From Butyricicoccus faecihominis (GTDB taxonomy: Bacteria; Bacillota; Clostridia; Oscillospirales; Butyricicoccaceae), in NCBI RefSeq assembly GCF_024462775.1, contig NZ_JANGCE010000004.1, positions 62,001 to 126,000 on the forward strand: a DNA stretch of 64,000 bases, in the 5' to 3' direction. Positions 24,000 to 30,801 of this stretch are shown here, piece by piece (within the stretch, counting starts at the first letter, position 1; every line of letters starts with the position of its first letter). Both the position numbers and the translations under genes were made by a program. The notes under the pieces are model-generated. The model had not been told where the DNA came from and searched no databases. It was given only the letters and a program-made list of their open reading frames with translations.

Positions 24000-24037
24000 A
24001 TCTTATTGACTACTAAGCAGCCAGCCCCCTACCAGAC

Positions 24038-24053
24038 GCACACCTTTTGTTCC
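24038..24053 (-). repeat. Dispersed GAACAAAARGTG motif, copy 6
   Basis: Minus-strand GGAACAAAAGGTGTGC, behind the primase terminator. The rest of 24000-24254 contains a GTGAGTAGT/ACTACTCAC hairpin (24196-24221) but no gene. Confidence 0.55.
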
Positions 24054-24254
24054 TTATCCTTAAAAAATATGCAATTTTTCATAGGTGAAAAAGGAAAAAG
24101 CAGGTTGGACAGTTGAAGAAACAATTTTGACTAAAACGCAATTTTTGGAACTATTTATATTTTAATAGGACATCTAAATTTACTCTTGATATGGGGTGAG
24201 TAGTACAGTCCAACTACTCACGCTAAAGATCAATATGGAGGGGGGGGTAGCACT

Positions 24255-24578
24255 ATGGAACAGGGTGTAATTCTGTTACAGACAAAAAATGACAAAGATA
24301 GTATAAGGAGCTTTTCTTTTCAATTAACCCAAATTGTTGAAAGAGCATTTAAAAACAAGATAAAGTTAGTGGATATAATTATCATATATGATGTTAAAGA
24401 TGTTGCTAAAACAGCAGTTAGAGAAGTGACAAAGTTGGATGCCAAAAAGAGATTTGATAGTCTGCTGATTTATTCACCTTCGCAGATTTGCAGGGATGCA
24501 GTAGAGTATCAGGCTTTTGTAGCTCTTATGGCACAAGAATTTAAAGTTAAAGTTAGATACATAAGAAGTAACTTTTAG
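24255..24578 (+). CDS. Resolvase-fold protein without catalytic serine
   Basis: A 107-residue protein. Its pattern of strands and helices (VDIIIIYDVKD, KKRFDSLLIYSPSQICRDAVEYQAFVALMAQEFKVKVRYI) resembles the N-terminal domain of serine recombinases, in the part where the family has 'RPxF..ll......d.vvv..ldRlsR'. The catalytic Ser motif and C-terminal HTH are missing. The ribosome binding site contains a run of eight G. It lies just before a seven-copy palindrome array. A protein that pairs with the resolvase-like HTH protein downstream is a reasonable guess; no function is proven. Confidence 0.5.
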   Translation: MEQGVILLQTKNDKDSIRSFSFQLTQIVERAFKNKIKLVDIIIIYDVKDVAKTAVREVTKLDAKKRFDSLLIYSPSQICRDAVEYQAFVALMAQEFKVKVRYIRSNF

Positions 24579-24581
24579 AGT

Positions 24582-24914
24582 GTCCACAAATCTTAGGAGA
24601 TTTATGGACTGTCTATAAATCCTAGAGAAAAATACACGTCCACATATCCTAGAGATTTTTACACACTCTGAATTTATTAAAAATATTTTTGAAAAAAGTG
24701 ATTTATATTTTTTGAAGGATAAAAAGTGCTATTAAATATAGTGAATTTATCAAAAAAAATATGGTGTCAGTTTTTGAGTACATGAAAACCAACACTTTTT
24801 TCTGTCCATAAATCTCTAGAGAAAAAAGAACGTCCACAAATCCTAGAGATTTGTGGACGTGTAAAAATCCTAGAGATAAATAGACAGTCTATAAATCTCT
24901 AGAGATTAAAAGAC
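24582..24914. repeat. Seven-copy imperfect palindrome array
   Basis: Units of 27-28 bp follow the pattern GTCYAYAAATC-(Y)CTAGAGA-TTTRTRGAC. Copies are at about 24582-24609, 24611-24637 and 24638-24664, then 24804-24831, 24832-24858, 24859-24885 and 24887-24914. The best copies are near-perfect dyads. The two clusters are separated by 139 bp of very AT-rich DNA. Tandem units at about 27-bp spacing, between two resolvase-like genes, look like a binding array for a dimeric protein: a res-like, partition-like or origin-like site. Confidence 0.75.
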
Positions 24915-24928
24915 AGGGGGGATAGCTT

Positions 24929-25474
24929 ATCAAGTACGCATACTTTATAGACACTCAAAAGGATGAAGAAACAGGAAAAAATCAAAAGATATTTCTTTTA
25001 ATTAGAGAACTGAATTTACCTGATACTTGTGTTTTTGCTGATACTTCCCCTGAACATAGAGTGGAATTTGAACAGCTTTTAGATACTTTAAAATCTAATG
25101 ACACACTTTATGTCAGATCAATTATAGATATGGAAAGTGATTTAGAAGTTTTGCAACATGATATTCTTCCCTATCTATCTGAGCTAAAAGTTGAGTTACA
25201 TAGTATTGAAGAGTCTTTTCTATGTGGCCTTGATTATCTGCAAACATTGAATAGGATTGTGAATTTAATGGACTTCTACAATAGACAGAAAAGAAAAATT
25301 CAGTATCAAAAGGCAGTCAAAGAACAAAAGGTGGGAAGACCATCAAAATCAGATAAGATAGAAAAGGCTATCAGACTTTATGAAAGTGGAAAATACAAAG
25401 TAATAGAAATATCAAATCTAACAGGGGTAAGCAAATCAGCACTATATAAACATTTAAAAAAGAACAAAAAGTGA
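24929..25474 (+). CDS. Degenerate serine resolvase with C-terminal HTH
   Basis: About 181 residues if read from the first codon after the upstream stop. The frame opens YAYFIDTQKDEETGKNQ, aligning with the resolvase start YAYxRVSTxxQ, but the catalytic RVS is replaced by FID. Later PEHRVEFEQLLDTL and NDTLYVRSIID match the RPEFxxLLxxL and GDTLxVxSLDR segments with active-site Arg largely lost. The C-terminus (VGRPSKSDKIEKAIRLYESGKYKVIEISNLTGVSKSALYKHL) is an intact resolvase HTH. I infer DNA binding without recombination, probably at the adjacent palindromes. No ATG, GTG or TTG exists at the 5' end: AGGGGGGA precedes an ATC codon at 24929. The first canonical start (GTG 25061) would delete half the domain. 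Confidence 0.6.
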   Translation: MKYAYFIDTQKDEETGKNQKIFLLIRELNLPDTCVFADTSPEHRVEFEQLLDTLKSNDTLYVRSIIDMESDLEVLQHDILPYLSELKVELHSIEESFLCGLDYLQTLNRIVNLMDFYNRQKRKIQYQKAVKEQKVGRPSKSDKIEKAIRLYESGKYKVIEISNLTGVSKSALYKHLKKNKK

Positions 25475-25490
25475 TTGTGGAGGATATATC

Positions 25491-25931
25491 ATGGAATTTA
25501 AATTAAAAGCCCTTCAGGGTGAATTAGGAGAAGTTTTAGAAAAGATAATTCGTACAAAACCACTAGTGCTAGTTGAGGAAGAAGAAAAGGAAAAACAGTT
25601 GTGGCTAGAGCCAGACTATTTATATATTCAAGAGTTGGGCTTGTGCATCTACTCTGGTATCATCTGTCTTTACTATGAACAGATTGAGGATTATGAAGTA
25701 GATTGTAGTCTATATATTTTCTACTCAGAGACAGGGGAAGAAATTTATTCCGAGATAGGTAGCTCTTTACCAGTGTGTTTATCTAATTATTATCATTGTT
25801 TAGGACAAGAAAAAACACAAGATGAAATAGAAAAACTAAATTGTACTTATTTTTTCAACAAGGGGAAATTCCTTCATGAGAAGGTCATAAGTAGAAAATC
25901 CTTTGAGTTAAAGGGAGAAATAGATATTTAA
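25491..25931 (+). CDS. Unknown acidic element protein (146 aa)
   Basis: A 146-residue, strongly acidic protein (VLVEEEEKEKQ, EQIEDYEVDCSLYIFYSETGEEIYSEIG) with a GGAGGA ribosome binding site, 16 nt after the resolvase-like gene and likely co-transcribed with it. No domain or signal is recognised. A hairpin GAGTAGCAG/CTGCTACTC follows at about 25972-26001, before the recombinase gene. Confidence 0.6.
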   Translation: MEFKLKALQGELGEVLEKIIRTKPLVLVEEEEKEKQLWLEPDYLYIQELGLCIYSGIICLYYEQIEDYEVDCSLYIFYSETGEEIYSEIGSSLPVCLSNYYHCLGQEKTQDEIEKLNCTYFFNKGKFLHEKVISRKSFELKGEIDI

Positions 25932-26060
25932 GATTTTGTTTCGTTAAATAGATAGAAAAAGAAAAGTATAGGAGTAGCAGGATGTGAATTTCTGCTACTC
26001 TCAAAGAACGAAAAGTGAGTTTCTATTTAACGCAATTTTTCAGTTAGGAGGATAAGAGAG

Positions 26061-26645
26061 ATGGCCAATAAAAAAACAAGGGCAGTCAGCAAACAGGAGC
26101 TTGAGCAGATTATTATTACAATTAGAACAGGGTTTGTTTTGCCTACTGGTGAAAAGTTTAGAGCAAATGAGAGGATAGCAGTAGCCCTTACGCTGCAAGC
26201 CAATTTGGGTTTAAGAATTGGGGATATTGTTAAGTTGAAACTATCAGATATTGTCTTAGAGAATGGGAGATACCACCTTCAGATCATAGAGCAGAAGACA
26301 GGAAAGGCAAGGAATTTCACAGTTCCATCTGAGGTTTATATATTTATTCAAAGCTATGCTCTAAATAGAGGATTAAAGCCCACCCAAAGACTGTTTGATT
26401 TAACTGTAAGAGCAGTACAAAACCATCTACAAAAGGTATGTGGGTATTTGGAGATAAAAGGTGTTTCCACCCATAGTTTCAGGAAATTCTTTGCTCAATC
26501 TATGTATGAGGAAAATAATTATGATATAGCACTCATACAGGAATTACTACAACATAGCAGTATAGCAATTACACAGAGGTATCTAGGTGTCAGTAGTCAA
26601 AAGGTAGAGCAAGCATTACAAAAGCATATAGTCATTCCAGCATAA
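26061..26645 (+). CDS. Tyrosine recombinase consisting of the catalytic domain only
   Basis: A 194-residue protein that is essentially the catalytic domain of a XerC/D- or integrase-type recombinase. Arg of GLRIGDIVKLKLSDI lies near residue 52, H-x-x-R in THSFRKFF near 138-141, His in LLQHSSI near 164 and the nucleophile Tyr in ITQRYLG near 174. No arm- or core-binding domain precedes it, so it may rely on partner proteins or a short target. The methyltransferase chimera has the reverse composition, DNA-binding integrase domains without a catalytic domain. AGGAGGAT precedes the ATG. Confidence 0.82.
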   Translation: MANKKTRAVSKQELEQIIITIRTGFVLPTGEKFRANERIAVALTLQANLGLRIGDIVKLKLSDIVLENGRYHLQIIEQKTGKARNFTVPSEVYIFIQSYALNRGLKPTQRLFDLTVRAVQNHLQKVCGYLEIKGVSTHSFRKFFAQSMYEENNYDIALIQELLQHSSIAITQRYLGVSSQKVEQALQKHIVIPA

Positions 26646-26647
26646 GG

Positions 26648-26680
26648 ACAGGTGGCCGGAGACGGCCACCTGTTTTCTTT
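26648..26680 (+). terminator. Terminator of the catalytic-only recombinase
   Basis: ACAGGTGGCCG, GAGA tetraloop, CGGCCACCTGT, then TTTC. The following 26681-26901 stretch is AT-rich, probably the integrase promoter region, and includes one CTTTTCCCTTGAC arm-like motif near 26812. Confidence 0.82.
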
Positions 26681-26901
26681 CCCAACACTCTTTTATAAAT
26701 CTTCCCAACTAAAATCTTTTCCCAATGGACATAAAAGCCCTGAAACACACTAAAATCAGGGCAGTTGAAGCTATAAGGGTATGTAAGGAAGTTTTGAAAT
26801 GTTTCGTGTACTTTTCCCTTGACTATAGCTAAGTGAAGAGTTAGGATGTGACCAAAATTCAGAATGGCCTTACAAATCTAAGAATAGTGAGGATTTATAT
26901 A

Positions 26902-28095
26902 ATGGCTGAGAATGTTAGAAAAAAGGGTAGCACTTATAGCTATCGTATCAATGTAAAAGACCCTGAAACTGGGAAATGGAGAACCATTGAAAAAAGTGGT
27001 TTTAAGACCATAGCAGAAGCCAAAGCAGCTATGGCAGCTAAGAAACTAGAAGTAGTAGAAAATCCTGATAGTGTTATGGTAAAAGATAAGCCTATTACTT
27101 TGGGAGAAGTCTACAAAGAGTTTATTGAAAAATATGCTCAGTATGATAGGGAACAATCCACAATCAAGAGATACAGTTGTCTTTTTAGAAATCACATTGG
27201 AATGAAGTGGGGCAATCGTCAAATAAGCACTATTAAAGCTACTGAAATTTCAGAGTACCTTTTTGCAATGACAGCTACACACTCCTATGCTTACATTATG
27301 AGTATCCATAAATTCATAGGTGTACTTTGGGACTATGCTTATAAACATAAGTATATGAAACACGACAATTTTAGAGAAATTGAAACTCCCAAAGAGGATA
27401 GTTCTGATGACTTTATAGAGAAGATTTATACAGAGGAAGAATTAGATAAAATGGAAGAACGCTTTTCTTCTACTAATCTTATCACAGCTTTTAAAATAGG
27501 CAGGGCTTTAGGGGTAAGGGTAGCTGAATGTTTTGGACTGAGATGGTCAGATGTGGATTGGAAGAAACACACCATTTGGGTGAAACGTCAAATGGTGTGG
27601 GAAGATCAGATGTGGTGTCTGAGGAATACAAAGACAAAAGCTGCAATTCGTGAAATAGACTTACAGGATGATATTTATTACTACTTAAAAGACTTGAAAG
27701 AGAAACAGGAAGAACAGAAAGTGAGTGCAGGGGTAGCCTACCACCAAACAAGGATAGCAATAGATAATGGTAGAAGTAAAGCCAAGACCATAGAGGAAAA
27801 CCCTGATTTGATTAACTTAAAAGAAAATGGTGATTATCTTTCTACTGATAGTGCAAAAGTCCTTTTCAGGATTGCAAGGGATGATTGTCAAATCCATTTT
27901 AAGTATCACAATTTAAGACACACTCACGCAAGTTGGCTTGCAGAACATAGTGTCCCAGCTATTGTTACTAAGAAAAGATTAGGACATTCCAAAGAAGAGA
28001 CTACTTTGAGATACTACCAACATATCACTCAGGGTATGAGGACTGACCTTCTTGATAAGTTGAATGGAGATAGTGAAAAGGATAAGGCAGGTTAA
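26902..28095 (+). CDS. int: Site-specific tyrosine integrase of the element
   Basis: A 397-residue Tn916-like integrase. It has an N-terminal AP2-like arm-binding domain (YSYRINVKDPETGKWRTIEKSGF), a core-binding domain at about 70-165 (TLGEVYKEFIEKYA) and a catalytic domain with Arg in LGVRVAECFGLRWSDV, H-x-x-R in YHNLRHTHASWL, His in RLGHSKEETT and Tyr in LRYYQHI. It inserts and excises the element at the rubrerythrin 3' end. The ATG at 26902 follows GTGAGGA. It lies next to the right attachment site, as is usual for such elements. Confidence 0.92.
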   Translation: MAENVRKKGSTYSYRINVKDPETGKWRTIEKSGFKTIAEAKAAMAAKKLEVVENPDSVMVKDKPITLGEVYKEFIEKYAQYDREQSTIKRYSCLFRNHIGMKWGNRQISTIKATEISEYLFAMTATHSYAYIMSIHKFIGVLWDYAYKHKYMKHDNFREIETPKEDSSDDFIEKIYTEEELDKMEERFSSTNLITAFKIGRALGVRVAECFGLRWSDVDWKKHTIWVKRQMVWEDQMWCLRNTKTKAAIREIDLQDDIYYYLKDLKEKQEEQKVSAGVAYHQTRIAIDNGRSKAKTIEENPDLINLKENGDYLSTDSAKVLFRIARDDCQIHFKYHNLRHTHASWLAEHSVPAIVTKKRLGHSKEETTLRYYQHITQGMRTDLLDKLNGDSEKDKAG

Positions 28096-28096
28096 T

Positions 28097-28117
28097 GGAG
28101 GGGGCTACGCCCCCTCC
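28097..28117 (+). terminator. GC-rich hairpin after the integrase
   Basis: GGAGGGGGC, TAC, GCCCCCTCC directly after the stop codon. It lacks a T run. Confidence 0.55.
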
Positions 28118-28128
28118 CCCTGATCTTC

Positions 28129-28215
28129 TAAAGGGAATACTCAAGGGAAGTGAGTTTTCCTTGTCATATCAACATTTCAGAAAATACAGTTTTTGAAGGG
28201 AAATTGAAGGGAAAT
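28129..28215. repeat. Right-end arm-type repeats (AAGGGAA)
   Basis: AAAGGGAAT and CAAGGGAAG (about 28129-28152) and two direct TGAAGGGAA copies (about 28194-28214) mirror the left-end cluster. They are the likely arm sites of the integrase. Confidence 0.6.
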
Positions 28216-28271
28216 CAGGGTATTAGAAAAAATATGTTGCAGAAACTCAACATCCGTGTTATAAGTAACAA

Positions 28272-28276
28272 GACGA
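28272..28276 (+). repeat. Right attachment core (attR)
   Basis: GACGA, the first bases of the displaced rubrerythrin tail. To the left is element AT-rich sequence with an in-frame stop; to the right is host-like sequence. Confidence 0.6.
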
Positions 28277-28328
28277 AGCCCGTCACGGCAAGGCTTTTGA
28301 AGGTCTGCTGGCTCGTTACTTCGGCTAA
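28272..28328 (+). pseudogene. Displaced original 3' end of reverse rubrerythrin
   Basis: The frame reads [18 protein letters not shown] and stop, differing from the current gene end only in A/K and the final G/N. Codons are host-like (CGT, CAC, GGC, AAG) whereas the present gene end uses AGA, CAT, GGG, AAA. There is no start, and an in-frame stop lies just upstream, so it is a silent remnant separated from its gene by integration. The host terminator follows. Confidence 0.88.
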
Positions 28329-28350
28329 TACCGATAGACAAACGGATAAT

Positions 28351-28382
28351 AAAAAATCCTCCCGATATGGGAGGATTTTTTT
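28351..28382. terminator. Bidirectional terminator, originally of rubrerythrin
   Basis: AAAAAATCCTCCC and GGGAGGATTTTTT flank a short loop. It serves the minus-strand lrg genes now and would have ended the intact rubrerythrin transcript before insertion. Confidence 0.85.
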
Positions 28383-29073
28383 AACCCAGAAACAGGGAAC
28401 CAATCGAAACGAGCAGCGAAGTGATCAGTCCCGCCACGCCGATGGCAAGGCCGCTCATTGCGCCTTCGGTCTCGCCCAACTCGATGGCGCGCGCCGTGCC
28501 GACCGAGTGCGCCGCCGTGCCGATCGACAGGCCCATCTGCACCGGATTGCGCACGCGCAGCAGTTTTAAGAACGGAGGCAGCAGGATCGCGCCGACAATG
28601 CCGGTGAAAACGATGCACACGGCGGTGATCGGGGCAAGGCCGCCCAGCATTTCGGATAGCGCCACGCCGATCGGCGTGGTGACCGACTTAGGCACCAACG
28701 AACGGGTGGTCACATCCGACAAACCAAACAGGCGGCAAAAGCCCAGAACGCTTCCGATGGAAACGATGGAGCCCACCAGCGCGCCCGCCAGAATGGGGGC
28801 CAGATTTTTCTTCAGCACCTCCAGCTTGCGGTAGATCGGCAGGGCTAGGGCGACGGTCGCGGGCGTCAAGCAAAAGGAAATCAGCGCGCCCGCGTTCTGG
28901 TACTGCTCCAGAGAAACGCCGGCGGCGATGAGTAGCGCGCCGACCAAAACCGATGCGAACAGCAGGGGATTGAGCAGGGCGGAACCTGATTTGCGCTGTA
29001 ACCATTGGCCCAGCGCGTAGGCCGCGATCGATACGCAAAGCCACAGCGCGGGAGCGGCAATCAGATCAGTCAT
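28381..29073 (-). CDS. lrgB: LrgB family membrane protein
   Basis: A 230-residue polytopic membrane protein of the LrgB/YohK family. Typical segments are LTPATVALALPIYRKLE, LGFCRLFGLSDVTTRSLVPKSVTTPIGVALSEMLGG and GTAAHSVGTARAIELGETEGAMSGLAIGVAGL. With LrgA it forms a holin-like or small-metabolite (pyruvate-type) transporter affecting autolysis. It overlaps lrgA by 8 nt, so translation is coupled. Confidence 0.92.
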   Translation of the reverse strand: MTDLIAAPALWLCVSIAAYALGQWLQRKSGSALLNPLLFASVLVGALLIAAGVSLEQYQNAGALISFCLTPATVALALPIYRKLEVLKKNLAPILAGALVGSIVSIGSVLGFCRLFGLSDVTTRSLVPKSVTTPIGVALSEMLGGLAPITAVCIVFTGIVGAILLPPFLKLLRVRNPVQMGLSIGTAAHSVGTARAIELGETEGAMSGLAIGVAGLITSLLVSIGSLFLG

Positions 29074-29443
29074 GGTCGAACGCCTCCTCGGTCTCGCGGT
29101 GCTGCAGGCGAAACACCAGATGCACGGTGACCGCCGTGGCTGCTGCGGTGCACAGCGTGGTCAGCACGCATACGGCGACAATCCCGAGAATCTCTCCCTT
29201 GATCTGGGAAAAGATATCCAGCACGCCCAGACAGGCGGGCAAAAAGAAAAAGGCCATGTTCTGCAACAGAAAATCCGCGGTATCCTCGATATGCGCGGGC
29301 CGTACCCGGCCAAGCGCGAGCAACAGGAGCAGCAGCGCCATGCCTAGCACGTTGCCGGGCAGGCGGCGCTGCAGCAGGATGGACAGTGCGTCGCCCGCGA
29401 CGCAGCAGGCGAGCAAAACGCACAGTTGTTTCAGATAGTTCAA
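29066..29443 (-). CDS. lrgA: LrgA/CidA family membrane protein
   Basis: A 125-residue protein with four predicted membrane segments and the family motif FLLQNMAFFFLPACLGVLD. It is the partner of LrgB, whose gene it overlaps. Its start overlaps the stop of the DUF4364 regulator gene upstream by a few bases, giving a three-gene minus-strand operon. Confidence 0.9.
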   Translation of the reverse strand: MNYLKQLCVLLACCVAGDALSILLQRRLPGNVLGMALLLLLLALGRVRPAHIEDTADFLLQNMAFFFLPACLGVLDIFSQIKGEILGIVAVCVLTTLCTAAATAVTVHLVFRLQHRETEEAFDHD

Positions 29444-29991
29444 GCTTTCTCGTCCTTCTTTGTTTCATAATCTGCGGTGAGCGCGCGTAAAAGCGTTTGG
29501 TAGATCTGCTCGGCGTTGCCCTTGAACGCGCGTTCGAGCATGGAGGCTTGCGCACGGCTGACCACGCACATTTCAATGGAAAAAACCTGATCCATTTCCA
29601 TGCGCACGGTCAGGTCGTTCGCCGCGTGCTCGGTGACCGACGTGGATACCGCGGCGTCCCGGCGGATCTGCCGCACCACGCGGATGGCGGAGCGCTGCGC
29701 GGCTTCGCGCACGGGGTAGGGGATCTGTTTTTCAAATACGGGCACAGCCTCCCGCCCCTTGTCGGTGATGGAATAAACAGGCTCGTTTTCGCCTGCCTGC
29801 TCGTCGATATGGCCGGAAGGCACCATTTCATAAAATGCCTCGCTCAGCTCGAAATAACCAAAACCGTCGTCGCACCAAGTCGTTAGGTCGACAATGGTGC
29901 TGAAGCTGACGGGAAACGGCAGCAGATCCATGGCAAACAGGATGAGGAACTTGATCTCTTCTTTGGTGTGGATAAATCCGTAACGAACCAT
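29440..29991 (-). CDS. DUF4364 family winged-helix protein
   Basis: A 183-residue cytosolic protein. The N-terminus (GFIHTKEEIKFLILFAMDLLPFPVSFSTIVDLTTW) and ITDKGREAVPVFEKQIPYPVRE are typical of DUF4364, a predicted winged-helix regulator of Clostridia. The ATG at 29991 follows GGAGATGCAGGAG. A promoter lies at 30028-30056. It is co-transcribed with lrgAB, so a regulatory role over these genes is plausible but unproven. Confidence 0.85.
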   Translation of the reverse strand: MVRYGFIHTKEEIKFLILFAMDLLPFPVSFSTIVDLTTWCDDGFGYFELSEAFYEMVPSGHIDEQAGENEPVYSITDKGREAVPVFEKQIPYPVREAAQRSAIRVVRQIRRDAAVSTSVTEHAANDLTVRMEMDQVFSIEMCVVSRAQASMLERAFKGNAEQIYQTLLRALTADYETKKDEKA

Positions 29992-30027
29992 CGCTCCTGC
30001 ATCTCCTTTCAAAAAAAGCGTATAAAA

Positions 30028-30056
30028 AGTATATCGCAAAATTGCACAAAATACAA
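30028..30056 (-). promoter_or_regulatory. Promoter of the DUF4364-lrgAB operon
   Basis: On the minus strand TTGTAT (30056-30051), 17 nt, TATACT (30033-30028). Confidence 0.65.
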
Positions 30057-30102
30057 GTCGAACATCCGTACGATTTTCTGGTCTTTGACAGGCAAATTGC
30101 TA

Positions 30103-30131
30103 TTGAAGATTACGGACGCGGGTAGTATAAT
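30103..30131 (+). promoter_or_regulatory. Promoter of the acetyltransferase gene
   Basis: TTGAAG (30103-30108), 17 nt, TATAAT (30126-30131), 42 nt before the ATG. Confidence 0.65.
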
Positions 30132-30173
30132 AAAACGGTAGATTTTTTAGCGAAACAAGGGGAAAAGAATAGA

Positions 30174-30776
30174 ATGAGCGATGTGATCTTACGTGTGGCG
30201 GACGAAGCGGACGCGCCCGCCATGCTCGCCCTGTACGCGCCTTATGTGATCGAAACGACCGTTTCCTCCGAATACGAGCCGCCCTCGCTGGAAGAGTTTC
30301 TTCGCCGCATGCGCGCCTACGGTGAAAAATTGCCGTGGCTGGTCTGCACGCAGGGCGATGAGGTGATCGGCTATGGCTACGCTTCGCCGCACCGCACGCG
30401 GGCGGCCTACCAGTGGTCGGTCGAGACCTCGATCTATGTCGCGCGCGAGCATCACCGGCGCGGCGTGGCGGGCGCGATCTACGCGGCGCTGTTTGAATTG
30501 CTTGCAATGCAGGGATACTATAACATCTATGTCGGTATCACCTCGCCGAACGAGACCTCGATCAAATTCCATACCGCGATGGGCTTTGTTATTTCGGGCG
30601 CCTATCAGGACAGTATGTATAAGTTTGGAAAATGGCGCGATGTGCTCTGGATGGCAAAAACGCTGCGCGCGCACGAGGATGAACCGCAGCCGACCGTGCC
30701 GTTTCCCTCGGTGAAGGACGGGCCGGTGGCCGAACGCGTGCTCCGGCAGGCCGCGCAGCGCATCCGCATCGGTTAA
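30174..30776 (+). CDS. GNAT family N-acetyltransferase, phosphinothricin-acetyltransferase-like
   Basis: A 200-residue acetyl-CoA-dependent transferase. ILRVADEADAPAMLALYAPYV, VETSIYVAREHHRRGVAGAIYAAL (acetyl-CoA binding loop) and ITSPNETSIKFHTAMGFVISG place it with Pat/MnaT enzymes that acetylate phosphinothricin, methionine sulfoximine or related amines. A C-terminal tail of about 30 residues is extra. RadC follows after 25 nt, probably on the same transcript. Confidence 0.87.
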   Translation: MSDVILRVADEADAPAMLALYAPYVIETTVSSEYEPPSLEEFLRRMRAYGEKLPWLVCTQGDEVIGYGYASPHRTRAAYQWSVETSIYVAREHHRRGVAGAIYAALFELLAMQGYYNIYVGITSPNETSIKFHTAMGFVISGAYQDSMYKFGKWRDVLWMAKTLRAHEDEPQPTVPFPSVKDGPVAERVLRQAAQRIRIG

Positions 30777-30801
30777 CGGCTTGAAAAAGGAGGGCGGACG
30801 C

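Larger units (their letters stand above)
11699..28276. mobile_element. 16.6 kb AT-rich integrative element in the rubrerythrin 3' end
   Basis: Boundaries are set by the GACGA core shared by the left junction (11699-11703) and right junction (28272-28276), with duplicated coding of [13 protein letters not shown] on both sides. Inside, base composition drops sharply and codon use changes. The element carries an integrase at its right end, an XRE regulator at its left end, a primase-helicase with iterons, two resolvase-like proteins, a methyltransferase chimera and secreted cargo. AAGGGAA repeats at both ends look like integrase arm sites. No relaxase, coupling protein, mating-pair or phage structural gene is visible, so it is better called a replicating integrative element or satellite than a conjugative element or prophage. 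Confidence 0.85.

Noticed and set aside
24582-24914. CRISPR array
   Set aside because: Repeat units are contiguous palindromes with no unique spacers of even length, and no cas gene is present.
11699-28276. Conjugative element (ICE) or prophage
   Set aside because: No relaxase, coupling protein, type IV secretion, terminase, capsid or lysis gene could be recognised.
28150-28569. 139-codon plus-strand frame over the right end of the element
   Set aside because: It crosses the attachment site, the displaced gene tail, the terminator and the antisense of lrgB, and has no similarity to anything.
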